This document shows, piece by piece, positions 8,941 through 17,134 of a stretch of DNA of 64,000 nt. Origin of the DNA: Pseudomonadota bacterium (lineage in GTDB: Bacteria > Pseudomonadota > Gammaproteobacteria > Pseudomonadales > Pseudohongiellaceae). Below the pieces are notes generated by a model. The model had not been told where the DNA came from, searched no databases, and saw nothing but the letters and a program-made list of their open reading frames with translations. The stretch covers positions 26,979-90,978 of the forward strand of contig JAQCBT010000016.1 of assembly GCA_027621405.1 (NCBI GenBank). Reading direction: 5' to 3'. A program made the translations under genes and the position numbers. Within the stretch, counting starts at the first letter, position 1; every line of letters begins with the position of its first letter.

Positions 8941-10176
8941 CTACAGGATACCGTTTCCCTCGTGTGCAGTTTCCAGCTTTCCTGTCTGTCGATTCCATAG
9001 AACAAGGGCGAGGGAACAGAATACATAGGCGGCAGTAATGATCAGGGCTGATGGGTCCGTAGTCAGGAGTTGCATTCCGGTCGCAAGTACTAGCAAACGC
9101 AGCACCTCAAGGTAAATTGCATCCTCCCTTCCTTCCATCCATCTACCATGTACAAACAGCGAGTAAGTCAGAAACAGTACGGCCAGGCTCACAAGCGCAT
9201 AGCTGAGGGTGTTTGCATTGAGAAGTATGTAAAGGCTGAAACCCACGGTGACCAGAAACTGAGCGAAGGTATAAACCCTGGCAAAACTGCTGATCCGGGG
9301 ATCAAACTTCAGGCTCAAGTCCTTATCCAGCGCTTTCTGTTTGCAGCGTGTAACAGTCCCATCTGGCTGCCAGCCGGGTGGCTTGAATGGCAATCGCAGC
9401 TTGTTCAGCAGGCCCGGAGCATTGAGTGTATCCAGGATCAGCCTCCAGTAGACATGGACATTGGCCCATAGCGGGTTCCAGCTATTCAGCGGTTTGCGCA
9501 GCCCGAAGTAGACCGGTTCGTTGTCCAACTCGTCCTGGAAAGTACCGAACAGGCGGTCCCAGAAGATAAATACGCCGCCATAGTTCTTATCCACATAGAT
9601 TTTGTTGCGGCCATGATGTACCCGATGATTGGATGGCGTGACCATGATCCATTCCAGTGGTCCCAGTTTGGGAATATGCTCAGTGTGCACCCAGAACTGA
9701 TAGATCAGGTTCAGGCTCACCACAGTGAACAGGACTTCGGCAGGATAGCCCAATGCATAGAAGGGCAGGTAGAAGAGGAAGCCATAGAAATCGATGCTGG
9801 TCTGGCGCAGCGCTGTGCCGAGGTTGAAGTCTTCGCTCTGATGATGGGCTACGTGGGATCCCCAGAACAGGGCCACCTCGTGCCCGAAGCGATGTTTCCA
9901 GTAGTAGGCGAAATCATAGAACACGAAGCAGCTGACCCATACCCAGGCCTGGTTGTCGGGTAGTTGCTGAAGCTGGAAATGGACAACGACCCACTCATAG
10001 ATGGCGCCAGAAAATCCGAGAATCACCAGTGCCTGCAACCTGCTCAGGCTTCCCATGGACAGGCTGTTGATGGTGTCGTTTATGCGGTAGGTATTGCGAC
10101 CACGAACCATGCCATAGGCAAATTCCAGCAGAATAAGCAGGAAGAAGAAGGGTATGGCATACAGAATCAGGTCCAT
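8941..10176 (-). CDS. Sterol desaturase/fatty acid hydroxylase superfamily membrane protein
   Basis: An integral-membrane di-iron oxygenase of the superfamily that includes sterol C-5 desaturase, ceramide hydroxylase and alkylglycerol monooxygenase. The 411-residue protein has hydrophobic segments at the N-terminus and about 290-390. The histidine ligands are in order HRFGH (near residue 95), HVAHH (near 108) and, further on, HTEH and NHRVHHGRN. The arrangement and length resemble the alkylglycerol monooxygenase-like bacterial branch more than classical ERG3. The substrate cannot be read from sequence; ether lipids, hopanoids, carotenoids or fatty acids are all possible. No sterol or hopanoid genes are nearby. 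Confidence 0.85.
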   Translation of the reverse strand: MDLILYAIPFFFLLILLEFAYGMVRGRNTYRINDTINSLSMGSLSRLQALVILGFSGAIYEWVVVHFQLQQLPDNQAWVWVSCFVFYDFAYYWKHRFGHEVALFWGSHVAHHQSEDFNLGTALRQTSIDFYGFLFYLPFYALGYPAEVLFTVVSLNLIYQFWVHTEHIPKLGPLEWIMVTPSNHRVHHGRNKIYVDKNYGGVFIFWDRLFGTFQDELDNEPVYFGLRKPLNSWNPLWANVHVYWRLILDTLNAPGLLNKLRLPFKPPGWQPDGTVTRCKQKALDKDLSLKFDPRISSFARVYTFAQFLVTVGFSLYILLNANTLSYALVSLAVLFLTYSLFVHGRWMEGREDAIYLEVLRLLVLATGMQLLTTDPSALIITAAYVFCSLALVLWNRQTGKLETAHEGNGIL

Positions 10177-10212
10177 GGACGAAATTCTACACTGTTTTGC
10201 CCGCGGCGGGGG

Positions 10213-11688
10213 TCAGGACGCAGTGACCGGGCCTTCATAGTGCGGTGTTCCGAGCCCCTGGTATTCGGCTATAGCCAGGCCGGCGGCTACCGAGGTGAAG
10301 GGATCATGCTCAATGACCTTGTTGGGAAACTTGCTGTCGAGGAGCCCCTTTACCGCCGGGATCAGCGAAGAACCTCCGGTGCGAATCACCAGTTGTATCC
10401 GTGAACTGTCCATATTGGCCTTTACCAACACGTCATCGATTGCCTGGTCCAGTTGTTCCAGAACGCCACTAATCATGGATTCGAACTGCTCGCGAGCGAC
10501 ATCGATTTCGATGTCCAATTCCGGTATGTCGAGCCGGGCAACGGTTTCACTGGATAACGTCGCCTTCAGGTCTTTCAGGCATTGAAAAACCAGGTAGCTG
10601 TAATTGTTCTTGATCAGGTCGTAAAGGCGCTGGAACTTCTCTGCAGCCTCGTCTCCGAATTCGATTCTCTGCTTGAGGGGTGTGGTGTAGCGGTTCTGGT
10701 TCAGCATGTAGCTGATTGCCCAGTTCAGCAGCAAGTCTTCATAATCCTCAAAGGGGAATACAGTCTCGATTTCCCTGTCCTCACCAGCCCTGCGCCAGCG
10801 TTCTCCTTTTCCAAGCAGGGGAAACAGTAATTCCCGGAACATTAACTGATCGATGTGATCACCGCCCAGCCCGATGCCATGGGTGGCAGTCACCTCGAAG
10901 TCGTCTTGTTGCTTGTGCAGAATACAGAGATCCAGTGTGCCTCCACCGAAATCTACGGCGAGCAGGAATTCTCCAGTGGCTGTTGGGTGGCTATGCAAAT
11001 AGCTGAGGGCAGCGGCAATGGGTTCAGGATAGAAACTTTGATTGGTGAATTCTGCATAGCCATAGGCTTCGGATAGTAGCGCCAGCGCCTGCTGATTTCT
11101 GCCGCCTTCGGAACCTTCGAAATTTACCGGATGCCCGATGCAGGCATGATTGGAATCGCTGGCGTCCAGGCCCATTTTGCTAAACAGGGCCAGAAGGCAC
11201 TTTTTTATGCGCACCAACAAGGGTGTGACCAGAGCCACCAGGCGAAACGGGCGATCGAATACCATGAGCCTGGGTGCATCACTCCTGCCAAGCAAACGCT
11301 TGATGCCTCGAAACAGTCTTCCGGTTTGTCCGGCATCAACGAATGACTGGCCATAGATCATTTCTGTGGACGCTTCTTCGGGCAGGCCTCTGTCGCCAAT
11401 CTGTCCAGTCGTGCTGCGACCCTCTCCCAGGACTTCGGCACTCAGTTCAACCTTGCGACCGGTGTTGCTCTGGATATAGCGCTCGATGGCAGCCTGCCCG
11501 GTCTCGATTTGAAAGTCGCTGTCCACATAGGTTGCGGAAGGCATGACCGGAGAATGCTCCTCCAGTTGGACAAGATGTACTGCGGAGCCATCATAGATGG
11601 CTGCTACGCTATTGCTGGTTCCGAAGTCGATGCCTATGCCGACTCTTGCACCTGAATTGAGGGGGTTCTTGGCTTGCTCTTCTTGCAC
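10213..11688 (-). CDS. yegD: Hsp70-family ATPase, YegD-like
   Basis: An atypical Hsp70 of the YegD type, 491 residues. It has the actin-like ATPase phosphate loops GIDFGTSNS near residue 19 and LLAVDFGGGTLDLCIL near 245, plus the adenosine motif IRTGGSSLIPAV near 435. The canonical C-terminal peptide-binding domain of DnaK is missing, as in YegD. No dnaJ or grpE lies nearby, so it is probably not part of the main refolding cycle. The start is a GTG at 11686-11688, the only plausible start before the first phosphate loop. The next gene is divergent, with a 292-base shared upstream region. Confidence 0.88.
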   Translation of the reverse strand: MQEEQAKNPLNSGARVGIGIDFGTSNSVAAIYDGSAVHLVQLEEHSPVMPSATYVDSDFQIETGQAAIERYIQSNTGRKVELSAEVLGEGRSTTGQIGDRGLPEEASTEMIYGQSFVDAGQTGRLFRGIKRLLGRSDAPRLMVFDRPFRLVALVTPLLVRIKKCLLALFSKMGLDASDSNHACIGHPVNFEGSEGGRNQQALALLSEAYGYAEFTNQSFYPEPIAAALSYLHSHPTATGEFLLAVDFGGGTLDLCILHKQQDDFEVTATHGIGLGGDHIDQLMFRELLFPLLGKGERWRRAGEDREIETVFPFEDYEDLLLNWAISYMLNQNRYTTPLKQRIEFGDEAAEKFQRLYDLIKNNYSYLVFQCLKDLKATLSSETVARLDIPELDIEIDVAREQFESMISGVLEQLDQAIDDVLVKANMDSSRIQLVIRTGGSSLIPAVKGLLDSKFPNKVIEHDPFTSVAAGLAIAEYQGLGTPHYEGPVTAS

Positions 11689-11906
11689 TGGGAAATGATC
11701 TGATCTTGGACTTAACGGTAGTTGGAAATTGGTGGCTGGAAGTGGCTCAATCCGGAAATCCGTGCTCTGGAGTGAACGCTATTTTACAACAAGCTTCCCC
11801 CATCAACTAACTATCTCTCAATCTGCAGTATTCTCATTCATTGACCAAACTTCGGCAATCTGCGGCTGTTGATGAGGCTAAACTCCCGCTGCGGTTGAAG
11901 TTTTCG

Positions 11907-11935
11907 GGAACTTAACCTATGCTCCCCCGGTCTCA
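11907..11935 (+). promoter_or_regulatory. Sigma-E-like promoter for exported cyclophilin
   Basis: GGAACTT at 11907-11913 is followed by exactly 16 bases and GTCTCA at 11930-11935, close to the RpoE pattern GGAACTT-N16-GTCnnA. The predicted start of transcription is about 11940, some 40 bases before the ATG of the exported prolyl isomerase. Periplasmic folding factors are classical sigma-E targets, so the match fits its context. An overlapping weaker sigma-70 option is TTGAAG-N17-TATGCT at 11895-11923. Confidence 0.5.
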
Positions 11936-11980
11936 TGCAGACGTAGAAGCAGTAGCACCAAGAGTTCTCACGAGGTATTC

Positions 11981-12919
11981 ATGTTAATTGGCAGATTGCC
12001 GCCGAATCGCACAATGTTAGCGGCATTTGTGACATTCACACTGATAGCTAGCTCTGCGGCATCGGCAGGTACGCTGGTCCGTGTCAGCACTACCATCGGT
12101 GATTACACCATAGAGTTGCTGGACGAATCGGCCCCGCAAACAGTTCAAAATTTCCTCAATTACGTGAATAGAAACGACTACAACGGCACCTACCTTCACC
12201 GTGTCGTGGATGATTTCGTGGTGCAGGGTGGAGCGTACGGATTCCAGCTGTTCTACGGCCCAGTTGATGCGCCTGTGGACCCGCCAGTCCCCAATGAGCC
12301 TGGTGCCTCCAATGTGCGCGGCACGGTAGCTATGGCGAAACTTGAAGGGCAGCCAGACAGCGCAACCAATCAATGGTTCGTGAACCTCGCCGACAATACG
12401 AGCCTGGATACTACCAACGGCGGTTTTACTGTGTTCGGCACCGTGCTGGGTAATGGCATGATTATTCTCGACGCCATTGATGATCTGCCGACAGTGTCTC
12501 TGGGTGGAAAAGCTTCGAGTGCTCCTTATTGGACACCCTCGTTCAGCAATGGCCTGGATTTCGTGTACATAAATGCCGAGGTGGTAGAGCGATTCAGTGA
12601 AGCACCCCATGTCTACGAAACGAACACAGGCAAACTAATCACCACGGTCAGTGTGGATGGTGGCAGCGAATTGATAAGCCTGAATTTCGATACGGTTGCT
12701 AAAGACCCGGAAGTCGTGCTGCGAGTCAATACCAAAAGCATTATTCCCCGCAAGGAGACATTTCCTGACATCGCGTCTTACTCCACAACGGATAAGCGCC
12801 TGCGCATTCCCAGTCTGGAGGTCAACCAGAATGGAAATGTATTCCTGCTAAGTAATGTGGTCTTTGTCCTCAGCAATACAGAACTCTCCCAGTTCACTCT
12901 GGAATCCTACAATCAGTAA
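11981..12919 (+). CDS. Exported cyclophilin-type peptidyl-prolyl isomerase
   Basis: A periplasmic or secreted cis-trans prolyl isomerase. The 312-residue protein has an N-terminal signal peptide (hydrophobic stretch about 12-28, cleavage near SAASAG). A cyclophilin domain of about 170 residues follows: VRVSTTIGDYTIEL, QTVQNFLNYV, YLHRVVDDFVVQGG, QWFVNLADN and FTVFGTVLGNGM. The Arg of the HRVV motif and the FVVQGG stretch match the active-site region. About 110 further residues at the C-terminus are not part of a normal cyclophilin and I do not recognise them. ATG follows an ACGAGG ribosome site. It faces the Hsp70 gene across a shared intergenic region. Confidence 0.9.
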   Translation: MLIGRLPPNRTMLAAFVTFTLIASSAASAGTLVRVSTTIGDYTIELLDESAPQTVQNFLNYVNRNDYNGTYLHRVVDDFVVQGGAYGFQLFYGPVDAPVDPPVPNEPGASNVRGTVAMAKLEGQPDSATNQWFVNLADNTSLDTTNGGFTVFGTVLGNGMIILDAIDDLPTVSLGGKASSAPYWTPSFSNGLDFVYINAEVVERFSEAPHVYETNTGKLITTVSVDGGSELISLNFDTVAKDPEVVLRVNTKSIIPRKETFPDIASYSTTDKRLRIPSLEVNQNGNVFLLSNVVFVLSNTELSQFTLESYNQ

Positions 12920-13029
12920 GCCTGCCTCGACCGACGTTTACCGAATGCTGCTGTTAGGTTAATCTTGCCGTCACGGAAACCCGTTAAGAGTTCCCGGATT
13001 TCCACTCCAGCTAGCAGGACAACAATAAT

Positions 13030-14370
13030 ATGGCTGCCCCCCGCGGTGAATTTTCTTCAAGGTTTGGATTTTTGATGGCCGCCTCCGGTTCCGCTGTGGG
13101 GCTGGGGAATATCTGGGGCTTCCCAACCAATGCAGCATCCAATGGCGGAGCTGCCTTTCTATTCACCTACCTGATACTGGCCTTCGCGCTAGCGTATCCG
13201 GCGCTGATGGCCGAATTGATTATTGGTCGCTATGCAAGGGCCAATGCAGTAACAGCACTAAAGACTATCTCTGTCGGCGAGAAGACCCGACTGGCTGCTG
13301 TCACTGTAGGTTTCGTGGGAATAATCACTGTCAGCTTCATCCTGAGTTTCTATGCGATCGTGAGTGGCTGGATGATTGCATTCTTCTTCGATCCTGTGGC
13401 ACGCCTGTTGGGGATGGAAGGCCTGGCGACCTGGCTGACCACCGACGCGGCGGTGCGAAACAGTCTCTTCGTGGTTGTGTTCATGGTGCTGACTGTTTTT
13501 ATTATTAGCGCCGGAGTAAAGGATGGTATCGAGAAGTGGGCGTCACGGCTAATGCCATCCCTGATAATCATCCTCTTGCTGCTAATCGTGTATGTGCTCA
13601 CCTTGCCTGGTGCGCTGGATGGCCTGCGTGCCTATCTGATACCCGATTTCAGCAGGGTAGCCGATCCGGCTCTGCTGGTCAGTGCAATGGGGCAGGCGTT
13701 CTTCTCCCTGTCGCTGGGTGTCGGCACCATGCTGGTGTATGGGTCGTACATCAGCAAACGTGAGAACTTACCCACCATCGGTAGCCTGGTGGCCTTATTG
13801 GATGTTGGAATCGCCGTCCTGGCTGGCATGCTGATTCTGCCTGCCATGTATGTGGCTCTCAACAACGGGGTGCAGATCTACGATGAGGCGGGTGGACTGA
13901 TTGCCGGGCCGGGCCTCATCGTGTCGGTTTTGCCGGCCTTGTTTGAAACCATGGGTTCTATAGGGGTGCTGGTGGCATTCGCATTCTTTGCCTTGATGAC
14001 GATTGCTTCCCTGACTTCATCTATCTCCATGCTGGAAGTGCCAGTCGCTTATGGTGTTGAGCATCACGGAATAGACAGACCGAAGGCGGCCATCGTCATC
14101 GGCGCCGTGATAACAGTCATCTCCCTGATTATCGTTTTCAATTTCGATCCACTATTCGACCTGGTGGTTACCTATACCACCGAGGTGAGTCAACCGCTGC
14201 TGGGTTTTGCCTTCTGTATCTTTGTGGCCTGGATCTGGCGACGCAACGACATCCTCGAAGAGATAAAGCAGGGCGATCCCGATGTAGAATCCGGCCTGTT
14301 CTGGAAAATCTGGCCCTTCTACGTGAAGTATATCTGTCCGGTGGCCATCCTCGTTGTGTACTTCCAATAG
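13030..14370 (+). CDS. Sodium-dependent transporter, NSS (SNF) family
   Basis: A secondary transporter of the neurotransmitter:sodium symporter family with the LeuT fold, importing an amino acid or related amine with sodium. The 446-residue protein has about 11 membrane helices. It opens with the family signature FSSRFGFLMAASGSAVGLGNIWGFP, whose unwound first helix (SAVGLGNIW) binds sodium and substrate. Other conserved parts are GGAAFLFTYL and AFFSLSLGVG in helix 6. Eleven helices and short length are typical of prokaryotic members. The substrate is not predictable. It stands alone, with a hairpin just past the stop shared with the convergent aminotransferase gene. Confidence 0.93.
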   Translation: MAAPRGEFSSRFGFLMAASGSAVGLGNIWGFPTNAASNGGAAFLFTYLILAFALAYPALMAELIIGRYARANAVTALKTISVGEKTRLAAVTVGFVGIITVSFILSFYAIVSGWMIAFFFDPVARLLGMEGLATWLTTDAAVRNSLFVVVFMVLTVFIISAGVKDGIEKWASRLMPSLIIILLLLIVYVLTLPGALDGLRAYLIPDFSRVADPALLVSAMGQAFFSLSLGVGTMLVYGSYISKRENLPTIGSLVALLDVGIAVLAGMLILPAMYVALNNGVQIYDEAGGLIAGPGLIVSVLPALFETMGSIGVLVAFAFFALMTIASLTSSISMLEVPVAYGVEHHGIDRPKAAIVIGAVITVISLIIVFNFDPLFDLVVTYTTEVSQPLLGFAFCIFVAWIWRRNDILEEIKQGDPDVESGLFWKIWPFYVKYICPVAILVVYFQ

Positions 14371-14397
14371 CGCCTGCATGCTGGAAATTACAGGCGC
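14370..14397. terminator. Inverted repeat between convergent genes
   Basis: GCGCCTG at 14370-14376 and CAGGCGC at 14391-14397 form a perfect 7-bp stem with a 14-base loop in the 39-base gap between two convergent genes. There is no strong T-run on either side, so it could slow or stabilise both transcripts rather than terminate efficiently. Confidence 0.35.
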
Positions 14398-14409
14398 ACA
14401 ATCAACTGC

Positions 14410-15588
14410 CTAGCTGTTGAGGACGGCGATGAAGCGTTCAATCTCTGCTTCCGTGTTGTAGTAGTGAACTGACGCCCTGTTCACGTCGAGACCCTTCTTT
14501 CCCAGATCGAGTTGGGCGTTCATCCCTCTCGAGACCGAGGTATTGATACCTGCCGTATTGAGCAGTCTCTTTGTGTCATCTGCGTCCATATCCCTGCGAT
14601 TGAAAGTCACGATGCCTGACAGGTTTTGCGAACGTTCATGGACAATAATATTGTGGCAGTCGGCCAGGCTGTCATGCAAAAGCCTTCCCAGGTACCGCAC
14701 CCTTCGCTCGATCGCCTCGCTACCAATCTTCAATGCGTAGTCCACGGCAGCGGCCAGACCAATCATGGCAGCGACGTTGCGCTCCCAGTTTTCGAAGCGT
14801 GTGGCGTCGGGGCGAAGGCTGTAGCTGCCCGCCGATATCCATTGCACGGAGTGTAAATCCACGACGGCGGGTACCAGTTCCTGAAGCCTCGAATTTCTGG
14901 CGTAGAGAAAGCCGGTGCCACGGGGACCGCGCAGGTATTTACGGCCAGTGCCGCAGAGAAAATCACAGCCTATACGCTCAACATCCAATACTACCTGTCC
15001 GGCAGACTGACAGGCATCGAGGAGATACCAGAGGCCGTGCTCCCTGGCGATAGCTCCAACTTCCTCGGCGGGCTGGATATCGCCTCTCTGGCTTGGTACA
15101 TGAGTCAGGCACACAAGCCTGGTGTTGGGGCGGATCGCGGCGCGCAGGGCATCGAGATCTACCACCCCATCTTGATCGCTCGCTATCGTAGTCAGTGCCA
15201 GTCCCCTGTGTTTCGCGCTGTGCAACAGATCCAGGTAATTGCTGGCGTATTCCATATCGGCGGTAATGATGTGATCTCCTGCTTTCAGCTCTAAGGCATG
15301 AAACGCGGCATGCCAGGCCCTGGTAGCGTTTTCCAGGAACGCGATTTCGGAAGGCTGGCAATTCAACAGTTCGGCGAAGGCGGAGTAGAAGCGTGCCTGC
15401 TTTGCCTGTGCACGGTCCGCCGCCTCATAGCCACCAATCTCCTGTTCCAGGTTGAGGTGGGAAATCTGCATCTCGGTGACAGTACTTGGGCTAAGCGCAG
15501 AGCCAGCATTGTTGAAGTGGATCAGTTGTTCACAGTGCGGTGTTTCGGCTCTGATCCTGTCGAGATCGATTGCTGAAGGGGCGGACAT
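14410..15588 (-). CDS. Class V PLP-dependent aminotransferase
   Basis: A fold-type I pyridoxal-phosphate enzyme of the class V group (cysteine desulfurase, isopenicillin-N epimerase and EgtE-like lyases). The 392-residue protein has HFNNAGSALSP at the N-terminus, the cofactor-ring region ENATRAWHAAFHAL, the phosphate-binding Asp in LLDACQSAGQV, and the PLP lysine in GTGRKYLRGPRGTGF (about residue 220). No SufE, SufU or IscU partner is adjacent and no obvious cysteine-loop desulfurase signature is seen, so a role in iron-sulphur assembly is unlikely. Other options are a selenocysteine lyase-like or amino-acid epimerase/lyase activity. Confidence 0.88.
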   Translation of the reverse strand: MSAPSAIDLDRIRAETPHCEQLIHFNNAGSALSPSTVTEMQISHLNLEQEIGGYEAADRAQAKQARFYSAFAELLNCQPSEIAFLENATRAWHAAFHALELKAGDHIITADMEYASNYLDLLHSAKHRGLALTTIASDQDGVVDLDALRAAIRPNTRLVCLTHVPSQRGDIQPAEEVGAIAREHGLWYLLDACQSAGQVVLDVERIGCDFLCGTGRKYLRGPRGTGFLYARNSRLQELVPAVVDLHSVQWISAGSYSLRPDATRFENWERNVAAMIGLAAAVDYALKIGSEAIERRVRYLGRLLHDSLADCHNIIVHERSQNLSGIVTFNRRDMDADDTKRLLNTAGINTSVSRGMNAQLDLGKKGLDVNRASVHYYNTEAEIERFIAVLNS

Positions 15589-15988
15589 AGGAGTACCTTT
15601 GCTGGTGATGCTAATAGAATGCGTCGCAGGAATTCAGCAGTTCCCAGGTGGTTACAGCTCGTGAGGGGCATCTGTCAGCGGATGATATTAGCAAAGAGCT
15701 GTGCTACGGTGCCACAAAGTCTGTTTGGGCATAAGACTGAAACTCAAGACCGATTAGTGAGAATAAGTAAGTCCTGATAACAAGACCTGGGAAACCCCTG
15801 GCTAATTATCTTGCGTCTCTGCGGAGACTGTCGGGGCTTGCAGCCGAGCTCGATCTCCGCGTTGCAGTTTTTTTGACAGTCCGACCCATGCCTTCAAAAC
15901 TGCACCTTGATGCCGGACTCGGCTGCAAACCAGAGATGTAACATAATTAATCAGAAGTTCCCTAATAATAAGACCAGAGGATCGGATC
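15589..15988. other. 400-base intergenic region with an orphan terminator-like hairpin
   Basis: This gap separates the divergent aminotransferase and HAD genes. I see no credible protein. It should hold promoters for both genes. The notable structure is the GC-rich hairpin with T-run at 15821-15874, listed separately. A TTGACA-like box overlaps the end of the T-run (about 15873-15878), but no good -10 follows at the expected distance. Confidence 0.5.
15821..15874 (+). terminator. Orphan rho-independent terminator candidate upstream of HAD gene
   Basis: GCGGAGA (15821-15827) pairs with TCTCCGC (15854-15860) around a 26-base loop, and seven T residues follow at 15868-15874 after seven other bases. 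The orientation is plus, yet no plus-strand gene ends here. It therefore marks either the end of an unannotated small RNA or a leader attenuator for the HAD gene 115 bases downstream. The long loop and spacer before the T-run weaken the call. Confidence 0.4.
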
Positions 15989-16864
15989 ATGAAACACCGC
16001 ACGTCGAATTTCCTTGTTACTGCTCCAGGTTCCGAAAGTGAATGTGTCGACAAGACACGGAGTCGCAGAAGGTTTATAAAACGAGTCTCTCTGCTTGCAG
16101 CAGCTATCCCCTTTGCTTCCATGGTAGCGCAACCCGCACGGGCACAAGCCGACGTGGCCGATTCTGTGCAGGCGCTGGTATTCGATGTATTTGGGACGGT
16201 TGTGGACTGGCGTGCGTCGATCATCAGGGAAGGGCAATTGCTAGCAGCCCGCAAGGGATACGATGTGGACTGGGGCGAATTTGCGGATCGTTGGCGTTCC
16301 GGTTATGGGCCGGCGATGAACAAGGTACGTACAGGAGAGTTACCCTGGACCAAGATCGATGATTTGCATCGAATGATTCTTGATGAGTTGGTCGTAGAAT
16401 TTGGTCTTACAGGTATGACCGAAGACGAGCTGGATCATTTCAATCGGGCCTGGCACCGCCTGAGTCCCTGGCCTGACACCGTAGCAGGGCTGAATCGGCT
16501 CAAAACCAGGTACATTATCGCAACCCTCTCCAATGGCAATGTCTCCCTGCTCACCAACATGGCGAAGAATGCGGGGCTGCCCTGGGATGCCGTGTTGTCA
16601 GCAGAATTGGCGGGTCATTACAAACCCGACCCCGAGGCCTATCTCAAGGCCGCGGATCTGCTCGGCCTGCGGCCAGAGCAGGTGATGTTGGTAGCAGCCC
16701 ATCCTGGAGACCTGCGTGCTGCGGCTCGCACAGGAATGCATACGGCTTATGTTATTCGCCCGCTCGAGCGTGGACCGGGCAGACCGGTTGACCGCAATCC
16801 CGATGGTGAGTTCGATTACACGGCAGAAGACTTTCTGGACCTGGCGCGGCAGTTGGGAGCCTGA
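15989..16864 (+). CDS. Tat-exported haloacid dehalogenase type II-like HAD hydrolase
   Basis: A HAD-superfamily hydrolase resembling L-2-haloacid dehalogenases, 291 residues. The N-terminus carries a twin-arginine signal SRRRFIK followed by a hydrophobic stretch and an AxA-type site near PARAQA. HAD motifs follow: nucleophile Asp66 in VFDVFGTVVDW, Ser-Asn in ATLSNGN, Lys in HYKPDPEAYL, and the acidic motif AAHPGDLRAA. Dehalogenases of this type are normally cytoplasmic, so Tat export of an already folded enzyme is unusual. Dehalogenation is the family expectation, but phosphatase activity is possible. ATG follows an AGAGG ribosome site. DUF2164 follows five bases later. Confidence 0.85.
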   Translation: MKHRTSNFLVTAPGSESECVDKTRSRRRFIKRVSLLAAAIPFASMVAQPARAQADVADSVQALVFDVFGTVVDWRASIIREGQLLAARKGYDVDWGEFADRWRSGYGPAMNKVRTGELPWTKIDDLHRMILDELVVEFGLTGMTEDELDHFNRAWHRLSPWPDTVAGLNRLKTRYIIATLSNGNVSLLTNMAKNAGLPWDAVLSAELAGHYKPDPEAYLKAADLLGLRPEQVMLVAAHPGDLRAAARTGMHTAYVIRPLERGPGRPVDRNPDGEFDYTAEDFLDLARQLGA

Positions 16865-16869
16865 GTCGA

Positions 16870-17118
16870 ATGAAAATTGAGCTGCAGGAGGGTGTTCGGG
16901 AAGAGATCGCACAAAGGCTGAAAACGTATTTCCTGGAAAACCTGGACCGCGAACTGGGCGGTTTCGAGGCGCAATTCCTGCTGGATTTTTTCTCGGAACA
17001 GTTAGGCTGCTTTTACTACAACCAGGGTCTGGCCGATGCCCTTGCTGCCATGGAGCAGAAGACCCAGGAAATAAATGACCTGATCTACGAGTTGGAAAAG
17101 TTTCCTGCCAAAGCTTGA
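16870..17118 (+). CDS. DUF2164 family protein
   Basis: An 82-residue protein of the DUF2164 family, whose function is unknown. It matches the family pattern: an N-terminal IEL, a helical region with QRLKTYFLENLDRELG, the core LLDFFSEQLGCFYYNQG, and a following helix ADALAAMEQKTQEI. It is acidic, soluble and lacks a signal peptide. It starts five bases after the HAD gene, so the two are probably co-transcribed, though one product is exported and this one is not. The gene ends 16 bases before the convergent histidine kinase gene. Confidence 0.85.
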   Translation: MKIELQEGVREEIAQRLKTYFLENLDRELGGFEAQFLLDFFSEQLGCFYYNQGLADALAAMEQKTQEINDLIYELEKFPAKA

Positions 17119-17134
17119 GGTGCCTGGTTGCTCG

